NCBI GenBank assembly: GCA_031382085.1
Contig: JANMYM010000014.1
Coordinates: 41,620-105,619 of the forward strand
Direction of reading: 5' to 3'
From: UBA964 sp031382085
GTDB taxonomy: Bacteria; Pseudomonadota; Gammaproteobacteria; Steroidobacterales; Steroidobacteraceae
DNA length: 64,000 nucleotides
Part shown: one piece after another, positions 51,337 to 60,600 of the stretch
Layout of the letters: each line of letters begins with the position of its first letter
Position numbering within the stretch: position 1 is the first letter of the stretch
Notes under the pieces: model-generated
Told to the model about the DNA's origin: nothing
Database searches by the model: none
The model's input: the letters and a program-made list of their open reading frames with translations, nothing else
Position numbers and translations under genes: made by a program

Positions 51337-54300
51337 CTAGTGTCTGCGTCGTCGCTCAAGGGCTGCGCGACGGGCATCGGCGCGCGCCGTGCCCCGATCC
51401 GTGGCGGCCGCGGTCGGTCCTGACTGGCCCGCCAGGAACCGCGCCAGCGTTTCCACGGTGGTGTACTTGAACAGGTCCGTCATCTGGATGGTCTTGCCGG
51501 TGGTGTCGCGTAAATCCTTGAGAACCTGTATCACCAGCAGCGAATGCCCACCGATGTCAAAGAAGTTGTCGCGCGGCCCAAAATCACTGTGCCCCAATAC
51601 ACGCTGCCAGATCTTGATGACGAGGTTCTCGGCATCGCCCTTGATCGGCGCACTCACCGTTGCGACCCTTGCGACTGCAGCGCCAGGCGCAGGCAATGCC
51701 TTGCGATCGACTTTGCCATTCGGTGTCAAAGGCAGGGCCGCAAGCGCAATGAACGCCGAAGGCACCATGAATTCGGGCAGCGACTCGCGCAACCTGGCCT
51801 TCAAGGCGCTGGCGTCTAATTCACGTCCATCAGCCGTGCGCACATAGGCGACGAGGCGCTTGTCGCCAGGCGCATCTTCGCGCAACACAACCACCGCTTC
51901 AGCAACGGTGGCGCAGTCCCGCAGGCGCGCTTCGATCTCCCCCAGTTCCACGCGATAACCGCGAATTTTGACCTGCAGATCAACCCGGCCCAGGCACTCG
52001 ATGCGCCCGTCCGGCAGGAAGCGCGCGCGATCGCCAGTGCGATACATCCTGGCGCCGGGTGCGGCTGCAAAAGGATCCGCCAGGAACCGCATACTTGTCA
52101 GCTCGGGCTGGCGCCAGTAGCCGCGGCTGACGCCCGCGCCGCCGATGACGAGTTCGCCGGCCACGCCCGCGGGCAGCAACTGCTGGTGCTGATCGAGTAT
52201 GTAGGCGGACTGATTGGGCAGCGGCCGGCCGATCGCCACGTTGGTGGTGGGCAACTCGGCATCGCTGACGTCCCCCACGGCCGACCAGATGGTGGTTTCC
52301 GTGGGGCCGTACATGTTGGTCACCCGACCGCCGACCAGCCGGCGCAAATTTCGCGCGAGCTCGGGCGGAAACGCCTCGCCCCCGACCATCATGTGCTTCA
52401 GTCTGCGCAGCGCCGGCTGTGCCACGGGGTCGGCTGCGAGCATGGTTGCCATGGACGGCGTGCATTGAAGGTGCGTCACGTTGTGCGCCGCAATCAACTC
52501 GTGGATCGGCGTCGCGGCAACCGGGCTCGCCACGCGCTTTTGCTGAATGTCCTTGCGCAGTGTATTGAGGTACGGCAAGTGCTCCAGCACCAGCTCGGTC
52601 TGGATGCCGAAATCGATCAGGCAGGCAATCTCATCGACGCCCGCAGCCATGACTCGCTCAACCATGACCCGGCACTGCTCCAGCGTCCCGAACAGGCCGC
52701 TGGTCCTGAAATAGCGTTGAAACGAAAATTCCAGCAGGCCATCCAGGTCCTCGTCGGAAATCGTCGCGAAGAACTGATCGAGCGTCTGGCCCTGCTCGTC
52801 GGACATTTTCTTGAAAGTCGGAAACTGCCAGGCCGCAGCCTTGACCAGAAACATCGCGCTCTTCAGATATTCCTTGAGCGGCTGGCGCACGACTCGTTCG
52901 ACCGCGTCTGCATCGGGACCGACCAGAGTGTGCAACATCAGACTGACCGTACCCCGACCGGCATGCCCCGCGTCGCGCCAGGCGGCGCGGTAGGCGGCCA
53001 CTTTTTTCGCCACCTCCTCGACGCTCTGACCTAACAAGTGAGTCAGCAGGTTATAGCCCAGTTTGCCGGCCTGCACGAACGAATCGATATTGCCCGCCGT
53101 TGTCATCCATAGCGGCAGCTCTTTTTGAATCGGGCGGGGTAACGTGCGAACCCTGACCTCACCCGAGGGACCCGGGAATGGCACGGTCTCGCCGCGCCAC
53201 AACTTGCGCAGCGTTTCCGCCGAGTCGAACATGATCTGCTTGGCGTTGGCGAAGTTTTCCGGCTTGATCGCGAAATCGGGTGGCGCCCAGCCCGAGGCGA
53301 TCGACAGGCCGACACGCCCGTTAGACAGGTTATCGACTACCGCCCATTCTTCGGCGATGCGTATTGGGCTATGCAGCGGCACCACGCAGCTGCCCGCGCG
53401 CAGCTGGACGTTTTTGGTGATGGTCGCGAGCGCTGCACAGGTCACCGACGGATTCGGGAACAGCCCGCCAAACGCCTCGAAGTGCCGCTCCGGATTCCAG
53501 ACTGCAACGAATCCGTTGGCATCCGCAAACTTTGCGCCCTCGATCAACAGGCGATATTTCTCCGCGTCATAGTCGGCTTCGCTTTTGGCGACGTTCCAGT
53601 AAAACAAACTGAAATCCATGGTCCTGGCGGCTGCCGGCTTACGTGAGCCATCGGTATTCAGTACCACCGTGAATCCGTTGCTCAGTGTCCAGAACAACTC
53701 GAGTACCGAGATGTCGAAGGAAATGCTGGTGACCGCGAGCCAGGTGCCGGCTGTGGTGCCGATGCACTCGTTCATGCCTTCGAAGAAATTCGCGACGTTG
53801 CGGTGTTCGACCATCACGCCCTTGGGCTTGCCGGTCGATCCTGAGGTGTAGATCACATACGCGAGGTCCGAGGGCTCCACCGCCACATCGAGATTGTCGG
53901 CATCTAGTTGCCCGACGTCAGCCGGTAGTGCATCGATCGCGATCGGCTGGGCCGCGGCAACGTTGTTAGCGCGGGATTGGGTCGTAATCACCAGTCGCAG
54001 ACTGGAATCTGCAATCATGTATTCGAGGCGATCGCGCGGGTATTCCGGGTCGAGGGGCACATAGGCAGCGCCGCACTTATGCACGGCATAAAGTGCGACC
54101 AGCATGTCGGTCGAGCGCTCGATCATCACGCCCAGCAGATCGCCCCGCTGCGTGCCGAGGCGCTGCAGGTGCCGCGCCAGGCGATTGGCCCGTGCGTTGA
54201 AATCCGCGTAGCTGATGGATTCATCGCCATCAACGCACGCGATCCGCCCGGGCGAGCGGGCAACCTGCGCTTCAAAGCGTCGATGAATACTCGCTTCGGT

Positions 54301-55959
54301 TCCGCCTTGCGAATCAGCCGCAGTCTTCCGTGCCGCCCAGGCTAACAACTGGCTGCGTTCGGATGCCGGCAGCAGGTTGACCTGGCTCGCGATGGCCGCA
54401 GGATTCTCACGCACACCCTCCAGCAGCACGCGGTATGCATCGAGCAGCCGATCAGATTCCGCGAACATCGCGAGCGCCGGCGATTGATCAGCGATGAACA
54501 GGCTGAGACCGGCGCCTGGATCCACGGCGCGCGCCGCCTCTTCGGTCCAGCGGGGCGCAAGGTATAAACGGATCGGCAGATTTTCAACCGCGGTCTGCTC
54601 TCGCAGTCCGGGTATCCGTGCCAACAAGTCGTGGTGATAGGCGCCGCGGTTGGCCGCGACTTGCACAAACTCGTTGACCTGTCCGGCCAGGTCCGCGACC
54701 GGCTTGTCGGGATCAAATCGCAGCGTCAGCGGCAACCAACTCGCGAGCAGCGCTTGTTCGAGAAAGGTTTGGCTGTGATCCGCAAACCTGGCAACCGCCA
54801 CGGTGCCGCGCGACTTGTCTGACAGCCGAAACAGCAGCAACATCAAAGCTGTTAACAGCTCCGATTGCGTCGCAGTGAGCGCTGCGCTGCGCCAGGACAT
54901 GCCAGTGGAGCCGCTGGCCGGCGGCGGGATAGGCGTCTCGAGTGGCTCGATGTCACGCAGCGCGCGCCGCCAGTATTCCTCGTGGCGCGATGCCTGCTGC
55001 AGCGGGCCCTCGAGTCGGGAAATTTCCGCCCGATCAACACGCGCCAGCAGCGAACCGACCTTCAGGCCCTCGGACTGCAGCGCCAGCGCCACATCGACGG
55101 GGTCGCCCCGGCTATTGGTCACCCGATTGAATCGAATCGCGCTGCCGCCAACCCCGACCGTCAGCGACCGCGACGATACGGCCTGCACCGCACCCGATTG
55201 GATGCCGCTCACGGCCGGCTCCTGCTCGGCATCGCGCACCAATAGCAGATTCTTGCCTAACAACAACTTGGGCAACGCGACCGGATTCGGATACGGGCCG
55301 AAATCAAGCGCGCGCACCCAGCGGATCAGCTCCGTTGCCGACTTGCTCAGGTCGAGTATGGCCTCGTTTGCCGGGCGCGAGGTCAAGCCGAAATAGCTGC
55401 GCCGGGAAAGATCCTGCGCCTGCGGGACTAGGCTTCCAGCGAGCAGTGCTTCGATCAATTCCGAGAAACTCGCCAGGCCGTTTTCATAACAACGGGCATT
55501 GAGACTGAATACCGTGTCGTCCACCTCGATCGCGAATTTGCGGCTGACAAGTACCGCACCGGTATCCGCGCCTTCCTCGATCACGTGCCACGAAACCCCG
55601 TGCTCGGTCTCGCCCCCGATCAAGGCCCAGACGGGCGCACTGAGTCCCGCGTACCTCGGCAATGGACCATCGTGAAAATTGATCGCCAACTTGCGGGCAC
55701 GCCGCAGCAGATCCAGGGGCAACATGCGCAAATTCGTGATGCTGAAGAGATAGTCAAATTCAGCCTGACCCAGCGCACCTGGAAGCTGTTCAAGCGTTTC
55801 GGTAACCAAAATATTTTTCTGCGCGCACCAGGCGCTGATGCGCGCATCCGCCGTGACCACGGTCAAAATTCTGAAGCCACGCTGCAGTAACAATTCAGAG
55901 CATTGAATGAGTAGCGATTGCTCGCCCAGGACGACCGCCACCAGGCGCTCAGCCGCCAC
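51337..55959 (-). CDS. NRPS: formyltransferase - partial condensation - adenylation with embedded luciferase-like monooxygenase - PCP
   Basis: A 1540-residue synthetase. GTG 55959 is chosen from GAGGTG upstream and overlaps the preceding hydrolase stop by 11 bases. Domains: formyltransferase (1-310; Asn94, His96, Asp132 conserved), condensation-like C-lobe (about 320-545; no HHxxxDG), adenylation N-part (555-775; YTSGSTGKPKG, SFDIS), an inserted MupA/Atu3671-type FMN monooxygenase (about 780-1140), adenylation C-part (1145-1430; MYGPTETTIW, YRTGD, NGKVDR) and PCP (about 1440-1515, Ser1473 in GGHS). The insertion lies between core motifs A4 and A5, as in other such enzymes. There is no thioesterase. 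It should load, oxidise and perhaps N-formylate an amino acid; specificity not predicted. Last gene of the operon. Confidence 0.92.
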   Translation of the reverse strand: MAAERLVAVVLGEQSLLIQCSELLLQRGFRILTVVTADARISAWCAQKNILVTETLEQLPGALGQAEFDYLFSITNLRMLPLDLLRRARKLAINFHDGPLPRYAGLSAPVWALIGGETEHGVSWHVIEEGADTGAVLVSRKFAIEVDDTVFSLNARCYENGLASFSELIEALLAGSLVPQAQDLSRRSYFGLTSRPANEAILDLSKSATELIRWVRALDFGPYPNPVALPKLLLGKNLLLVRDAEQEPAVSGIQSGAVQAVSSRSLTVGVGGSAIRFNRVTNSRGDPVDVALALQSEGLKVGSLLARVDRAEISRLEGPLQQASRHEEYWRRALRDIEPLETPIPPPASGSTGMSWRSAALTATQSELLTALMLLLFRLSDKSRGTVAVARFADHSQTFLEQALLASWLPLTLRFDPDKPVADLAGQVNEFVQVAANRGAYHHDLLARIPGLREQTAVENLPIRLYLAPRWTEEAARAVDPGAGLSLFIADQSPALAMFAESDRLLDAYRVLLEGVRENPAAIASQVNLLPASERSQLLAWAARKTAADSQGGTEASIHRRFEAQVARSPGRIACVDGDESISYADFNARANRLARHLQRLGTQRGDLLGVMIERSTDMLVALYAVHKCGAAYVPLDPEYPRDRLEYMIADSSLRLVITTQSRANNVAAAQPIAIDALPADVGQLDADNLDVAVEPSDLAYVIYTSGSTGKPKGVMVEHRNVANFFEGMNECIGTTAGTWLAVTSISFDISVLELFWTLSNGFTVVLNTDGSRKPAAARTMDFSLFYWNVAKSEADYDAEKYRLLIEGAKFADANGFVAVWNPERHFEAFGGLFPNPSVTCAALATITKNVQLRAGSCVVPLHSPIRIAEEWAVVDNLSNGRVGLSIASGWAPPDFAIKPENFANAKQIMFDSAETLRKLWRGETVPFPGPSGEVRVRTLPRPIQKELPLWMTTAGNIDSFVQAGKLGYNLLTHLLGQSVEEVAKKVAAYRAAWRDAGHAGRGTVSLMLHTLVGPDADAVERVVRQPLKEYLKSAMFLVKAAAWQFPTFKKMSDEQGQTLDQFFATISDEDLDGLLEFSFQRYFRTSGLFGTLEQCRVMVERVMAAGVDEIACLIDFGIQTELVLEHLPYLNTLRKDIQQKRVASPVAATPIHELIAAHNVTHLQCTPSMATMLAADPVAQPALRRLKHMMVGGEAFPPELARNLRRLVGGRVTNMYGPTETTIWSAVGDVSDAELPTTNVAIGRPLPNQSAYILDQHQQLLPAGVAGELVIGGAGVSRGYWRQPELTSMRFLADPFAAAPGARMYRTGDRARFLPDGRIECLGRVDLQVKIRGYRVELGEIEARLRDCATVAEAVVVLREDAPGDKRLVAYVRTADGRELDASALKARLRESLPEFMVPSAFIALAALPLTPNGKVDRKALPAPGAAVARVATVSAPIKGDAENLVIKIWQRVLGHSDFGPRDNFFDIGGHSLLVIQVLKDLRDTTGKTIQMTDLFKYTTVETLARFLAGQSGPTAAATDRGTARADARRAALERRRRH

Positions 55960-56809
55960 TTGTTGGCACCTCGGCCATCCAGCTGGCGATGGACTGCACG
56001 ATCTGCGCCTGACACTGCGGTTGCGTGATGATGTGGCTGGTTTGCGGGTAATAATCGACCCGCAACAACTTGCCAAATTTCACGTCCGGGAAGCTGGCGC
56101 GATACTGGTCTTGATAGCTGTAGGCCGGCTCACCGCCGGTGAAATTCACGTACATGAAGATCCCGCGTGCAACAAGTTTCTGCAGACCCTTGGCGACCAC
56201 TTCGCGCGGCGGAAAGATCCGCGTGTAGGTCGGGATCTCGTAGTCCTCGCCTTCGGGCTGCGACCGCGACTGCGTATCGCTGGCAGGACCCTGGCCGAAC
56301 AATTTTCGCAACATCCGCCCCAGAAAACTGCGCCAACGATCCAGTCGGAACACGATAGGCCGGTAGAACTCGACGTAGAATCGCAAAGTCCGGTAACAGT
56401 AGGCATCGATCTGCGCGATCGCTATAACGCGCGGATCCACCAATGCGGTGTTATACGACGCGTCGGCGCCGGAACACAGGCCATACAGGATAAAGCGCCG
56501 GCATCCTCGGGTCTTCTCCAGGTAATCCATCACTTCGCCACACTCGCGCGGCGATACTTCATCGAAAGAATCGCTGCCACGCCGCGGCTCGCTGTCACCG
56601 ATCCCGGAATAATCGAATCGCGCTGCCAGCAGGCCTTTCGCAGCGACCTCGCGCGCCAGCTTGACCGACAGGCGACAGGCGCCGACGTGGTGCATGATGC
56701 CGGAATTGAGAATGATGACGGCGGGCCGGGCCGGGTCGAAGGTCTCGGGTTCCGAGACGACGCCAATCAGTGGCGTTGGCCGGCCAATTCTCAGTGCACG
56801 TTCTTTCAT
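55949..56809 (-). CDS. Alpha/beta hydrolase (exosortase-A-associated hydrolase 1-like)
   Basis: A 286-residue alpha/beta hydrolase from ATG 56809, which overlaps the preceding stop (ATGA); a longer frame to 56899 lies within its neighbour. FDPARPAVIILNSGIMHHVGACRLSVKLAREVAAKG and FDYSGIGDSEPRRG match the hydrolase 1 family of exosortase-A clusters. The nucleophile elbow reads YGLCSGAD, a Cys in place of the usual nucleophile context (GLCSGA: Ser follows Cys). Without a thioesterase in either megasynthase, it may release or edit products. Inferred role only. Confidence 0.82.
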   Translation of the reverse strand: MKERALRIGRPTPLIGVVSEPETFDPARPAVIILNSGIMHHVGACRLSVKLAREVAAKGLLAARFDYSGIGDSEPRRGSDSFDEVSPRECGEVMDYLEKTRGCRRFILYGLCSGADASYNTALVDPRVIAIAQIDAYCYRTLRFYVEFYRPIVFRLDRWRSFLGRMLRKLFGQGPASDTQSRSQPEGEDYEIPTYTRIFPPREVVAKGLQKLVARGIFMYVNFTGGEPAYSYQDQYRASFPDVKFGKLLRVDYYPQTSHIITQPQCQAQIVQSIASWMAEVPTSGG

Positions 56810-57603
56810 GGCCGTTCGGTCGCTTCCACCCAGCTGACAATCGCGCGAATTACCGCTTGCGGCAACAGTATTCCGCCAAAATTGTCGACGAAGTTCCAAT
56901 CATGCGGCGCGGGCGCATGCAAGTAACGGAATCCGGGCAGCTTGCTCCACGCGGTGCGCAGCTGCGTAAAATCGTCGGACTCGTGCGACACCGCCAGCAA
57001 CACCCGCGGCACCGCCCGCGGCATGGCGCCGAGCAGGTCGAACTTCTTCATGCTGGCGCGAAACGCCGCGGACAAAACAAACCCGTTGTAACTGAGATTG
57101 CCGCGCGCATCCTCGCCGTTGCCGGAATGCGGACCGGCGGCAGCCAGATTCTCGGCGGCAATTTCGGCCAGCAACTCGGCGTCATAATGGTTGCCCGACA
57201 ACACCGGATCCCACAAAATCAATCGATCAATATCATCTCGCGCCTTGCACACCTCCGCCGCAACTAACGCACCGAGCCGCAACCCCACGACGCCGACTCG
57301 CTGAATGTTAGCAACGTCGCGCAATTCCTGGACCGCGTGGCCGACATCGGCCACCCAGTCGTCCGCGATGACGTTGTCCAGTTCACCACTGGAGTCGCCC
57401 GTGCCCCGGTAATCGAAACGCAATACATGAAAGCCAATTTTTGTCAGCAGCAACGCCAGCTGGCGATAAGCCCGGTGCGCCCGCATATATTCCTGACCGA
57501 ACGGATAACAAAGCACCAGGCCCGCATCCAGGGCTTTTCCCTCCGGCGGCTGGTGGACGCCATACAAGGGTGTTTCTGCCGGGCCAAAGAACAACGGGTT
57601 CAT
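56806..57603 (-). CDS. Alpha/beta hydrolase (exosortase-A-associated hydrolase 2-like)
   Basis: A 265-residue alpha/beta hydrolase with LVLCYPFGQEYMRAHRAYRQLALLL and FDYRGTGDSSGELDN near the N-terminus, typical of exosortase-A-associated hydrolase 2. The elbow reads VGLRLGAL, where Leu replaces the usual Ser nucleophile, as is common in this group; catalytic competence is uncertain. Its ATG (57603) overlaps the PKS stop and its stop overlaps the next start, so PKS, both hydrolases and the NRPS are one translationally coupled series. Confidence 0.82.
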   Translation of the reverse strand: MNPLFFGPAETPLYGVHQPPEGKALDAGLVLCYPFGQEYMRAHRAYRQLALLLTKIGFHVLRFDYRGTGDSSGELDNVIADDWVADVGHAVQELRDVANIQRVGVVGLRLGALVAAEVCKARDDIDRLILWDPVLSGNHYDAELLAEIAAENLAAAGPHSGNGEDARGNLSYNGFVLSAAFRASMKKFDLLGAMPRAVPRVLLAVSHESDDFTQLRTAWSKLPGFRYLHAPAPHDWNFVDNFGGILLPQAVIRAIVSWVEATERP

Positions 57604-60600
57604 TGCGCCCCACCGCTGCGCTGCCCGAAGATCGACGCCAGCAGTCCACGACGGTTGTCGGCCGGCTTATTCGCGGCCGTTGGCGCCGCAACGCCGGCAG
57701 CAGCCACGCGCGTGTCGATGTCCTTGGAAATCTGCTCGAGCGTATTCAAGACCATCGTCGCCTGATCCAGCCTGACACCCAGTCGCTTCTGGGCCTGGAT
57801 GATGACACGCGTGGAAATCAAAGAGTGCCCGCCGAGGTCGAAAAAATTATCCGCCAGCCCGACCCGGTCGACTCCTAACGCGTCCTGCCAGATCCGGGCC
57901 AGCAGTTTTTCTGTCGAGGTTCGCGGCGCACTGTACTTGTCGATCGGAGCTAACGGATCGCGCTGCGACGTGCGCACAATCAGTCCATCTGCTCCCACAT
58001 CCAGTGTGTCGATTTCAACAAACTGCTGTGGGATGCGATCGGCCGGCAGATTCTGGCGCGCAAAATTCCGCACCGCGCCCAGGGTCGTGTACGCGGCAAA
58101 GTGCGGCAGAAAATATGCGACCAGTCGTGTTTCTTCATTGCCATCCAGAAAGCTGCGGACCACAACCTTGTCCACCATGCGGCAACCGCCCAGAATCTTC
58201 TCCACCGCCGGTATCACCGGATCGGCGTCCGGATCGTGGCGCGGTGCCGCCAACACGGCCTTGGGCAATGCCGCGGCCAGCAATTCCGCTTGCAGATGGT
58301 CGGGTTGGTAGGGGCTAACAAGAATCTGCCCCGGAACGCCACTGCGCAATATTTCAGCCAGAGCTGCTAGTCCATCGGCAGCGTCGATGCCCAGTGCCAG
58401 CGTTCGCTTAAGCGACGGAGGTTCGATGGCTTCGATGACTTCGGCCGAGCGACGGAATGCGGCCGGGTCCGGCAGGCGGCGCATGGAAAAACCCTCGGCG
58501 ATCAGACACACCGCCCCTTGCAGGTCCGCAATCCGGACATCAAATATGACGACGTCATGCTGGTGCGGACCGCCACTTGGGCGCAACACAACATGACTCA
58601 CACATTTTTCCGGCAGCCGCCCGGAGAAATGCAGGCGGCGGTAACCGATCGGCACGTAGAAATCTTCCATCGGCACGTAGTTGTCGATGATGACCTGGGC
58701 GCCGGCGGTGGCCATGTCTAACAATGCAGGATGCAGCCGATAGACCTCGAGCTCATCCGCCAACGCGGCATCGAGCGCGAGCTCGATCAGGGCTTCGCCC
58801 GACCCCACATGAACGCCGCGCAGGGATTCCCAGCGCGAGCCGAAATTCATGAATGGGTGGTGCTCCGGATCCGAAAATGATTGCGCGCCGCGGTTGCAAC
58901 GGCCCCGGATTGCGCCGATATCCAGGCGCTCAGCCACGAAGGGCCGCGACCGGGCCGTACCGGCGACATGTGTCACCTGCTCGCCGAATTGCTCACTCAG
59001 CAGCTTGAAGTCGGCGCCGTCAGGCCGCAGGGCGAGCTGGGCCCGCAACAGGCGTGACTGGCGATCACCCACGACGAATGGAAACTCGAAAGACACTGCT
59101 TCGAACTCCATTGCCTGCTGCGGATCGCCGCCCTCCTGGAACGCGGCTCTTGCGATCTCCATGAAGCCGGATCCGGGAATCAGTGCCGCGCCGTTCGTGA
59201 GTCGATGTTCGTGCAGCATCCAGAACTTGGCAACGTCGAAGAGTGTTGCGTACTCGCGCATTGTCGCACTCTGCTCACAGCGACGCTGCAACAAGGGATG
59301 CGCCGTCGGCACACCGGCAGGCAGTCGCGGCGCCTTGCCGCCCCGGGCTGCCGTCGCCGCCATGCCAACCTCTCGCCAGACCGGCCAATTCACGGCGACA
59401 AAACGCCAGCGCACCTCGCGAGCGCTGGATGCATAGGCATCCATGAAAGCGTTAGCTGCCGCATAGTCGATCTGACCCGGCAGCCCGATAAATGCGCTGG
59501 TCGAAGAATACGCAACGAACCAATCCTGCAGCAAATCGCCAAAAGCGTCGGCAAGCACCAACGTACCGCTTACTTTCGGCGCCAACACGCGCAGCGCCTG
59601 CTCCAGGTCCTTGTCGGTCAGCAAGGCGTCCTGGAGCACGCCGGCCGTATGCAAGATGCCATGCAACACGTCGAATTCTTTGCGCACCGATGCCGCCAAC
59701 TCGCGCATGCGGGTGGCGTCTGTGACATCGCCCGTTTCCAACCTCACCGTGGCGCCGCGCGACTCAAGCTCCAGCAAGGTCTCGAGCAACGCAGCATCAG
59801 GAGAACCGGCATCGACCAGCGATTGCCAGTATTGACGCTCCGGCAACGCATGACGGGCGAGCAATATCAAAGTCACAGCGGGTTGCGAGGCCAACATCCG
59901 CGCGGCGGCCAAACCCAGCCCTCCGGTGCCACCCGTAATCAGGTAGACGCCGCGATCGCGCACGGCAGTATCCAACCCGTACTGCGATGGCTGCCCGGCG
60001 AAGCGCACGAAGCGCCGCACGAAGCGACCCGCACCGCGCAACGCAACGATGTCAGGCGCCCGCGCAGGCGGCGATTCGTCGGAGATTTCCGCCCAGATTT
60101 GATCGGCCAGCCGCGCTGGCGGCAAACCACCCGACTCCACCGCTTCCACGTCGATCATCCGCCAACGCCAACCCGGATTTTCATGCGGCAGCACCGACAC
60201 CGGACCCAGCGCCAGCGCACCTAACGGCGATCGGACGCGCTCCGCGCCGACCGACACCGCCTGTGGCGTCAGCACGGTCCAGGAGAGCCGCTGCCAATCC
60301 TGGTTTGCCGCGCACTGCGCCAGCAGAAACAGACTGTCGAACGCGAGCGCCCGGTGGCCGGCTCCGGCATCCGTCCCGGCCGGGAGATCGAGTGCCAGTG
60401 CGTGCACGATGTGAGTCGGTTGCCATCCTGATTTCTCGAGGCTGTCGAGCAACTGCGCCCAGTCATTGGTCTTGCCGGCTGTCACGACGCGGACCTCTGC
60501 CGCTTGTGCGGACATCACGTCTGCTAACAATGATGTCAGGCGATGCCCACCGCCCACCAGCAGAATCCGGGCGGACTCGAGGCTACGGGACCGCAACAGC

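Noticed and set aside
52186..53034. 282-residue plus-strand frame
   Set aside because: Antisense to the NRPS monooxygenase/adenylation region; long open antisense frames are common in this GC-rich DNA.
59205..60224. 339-residue plus-strand frame
   Set aside because: Antisense to the PKS KR/DH region; Arg/Gln/His-rich and motif-free.
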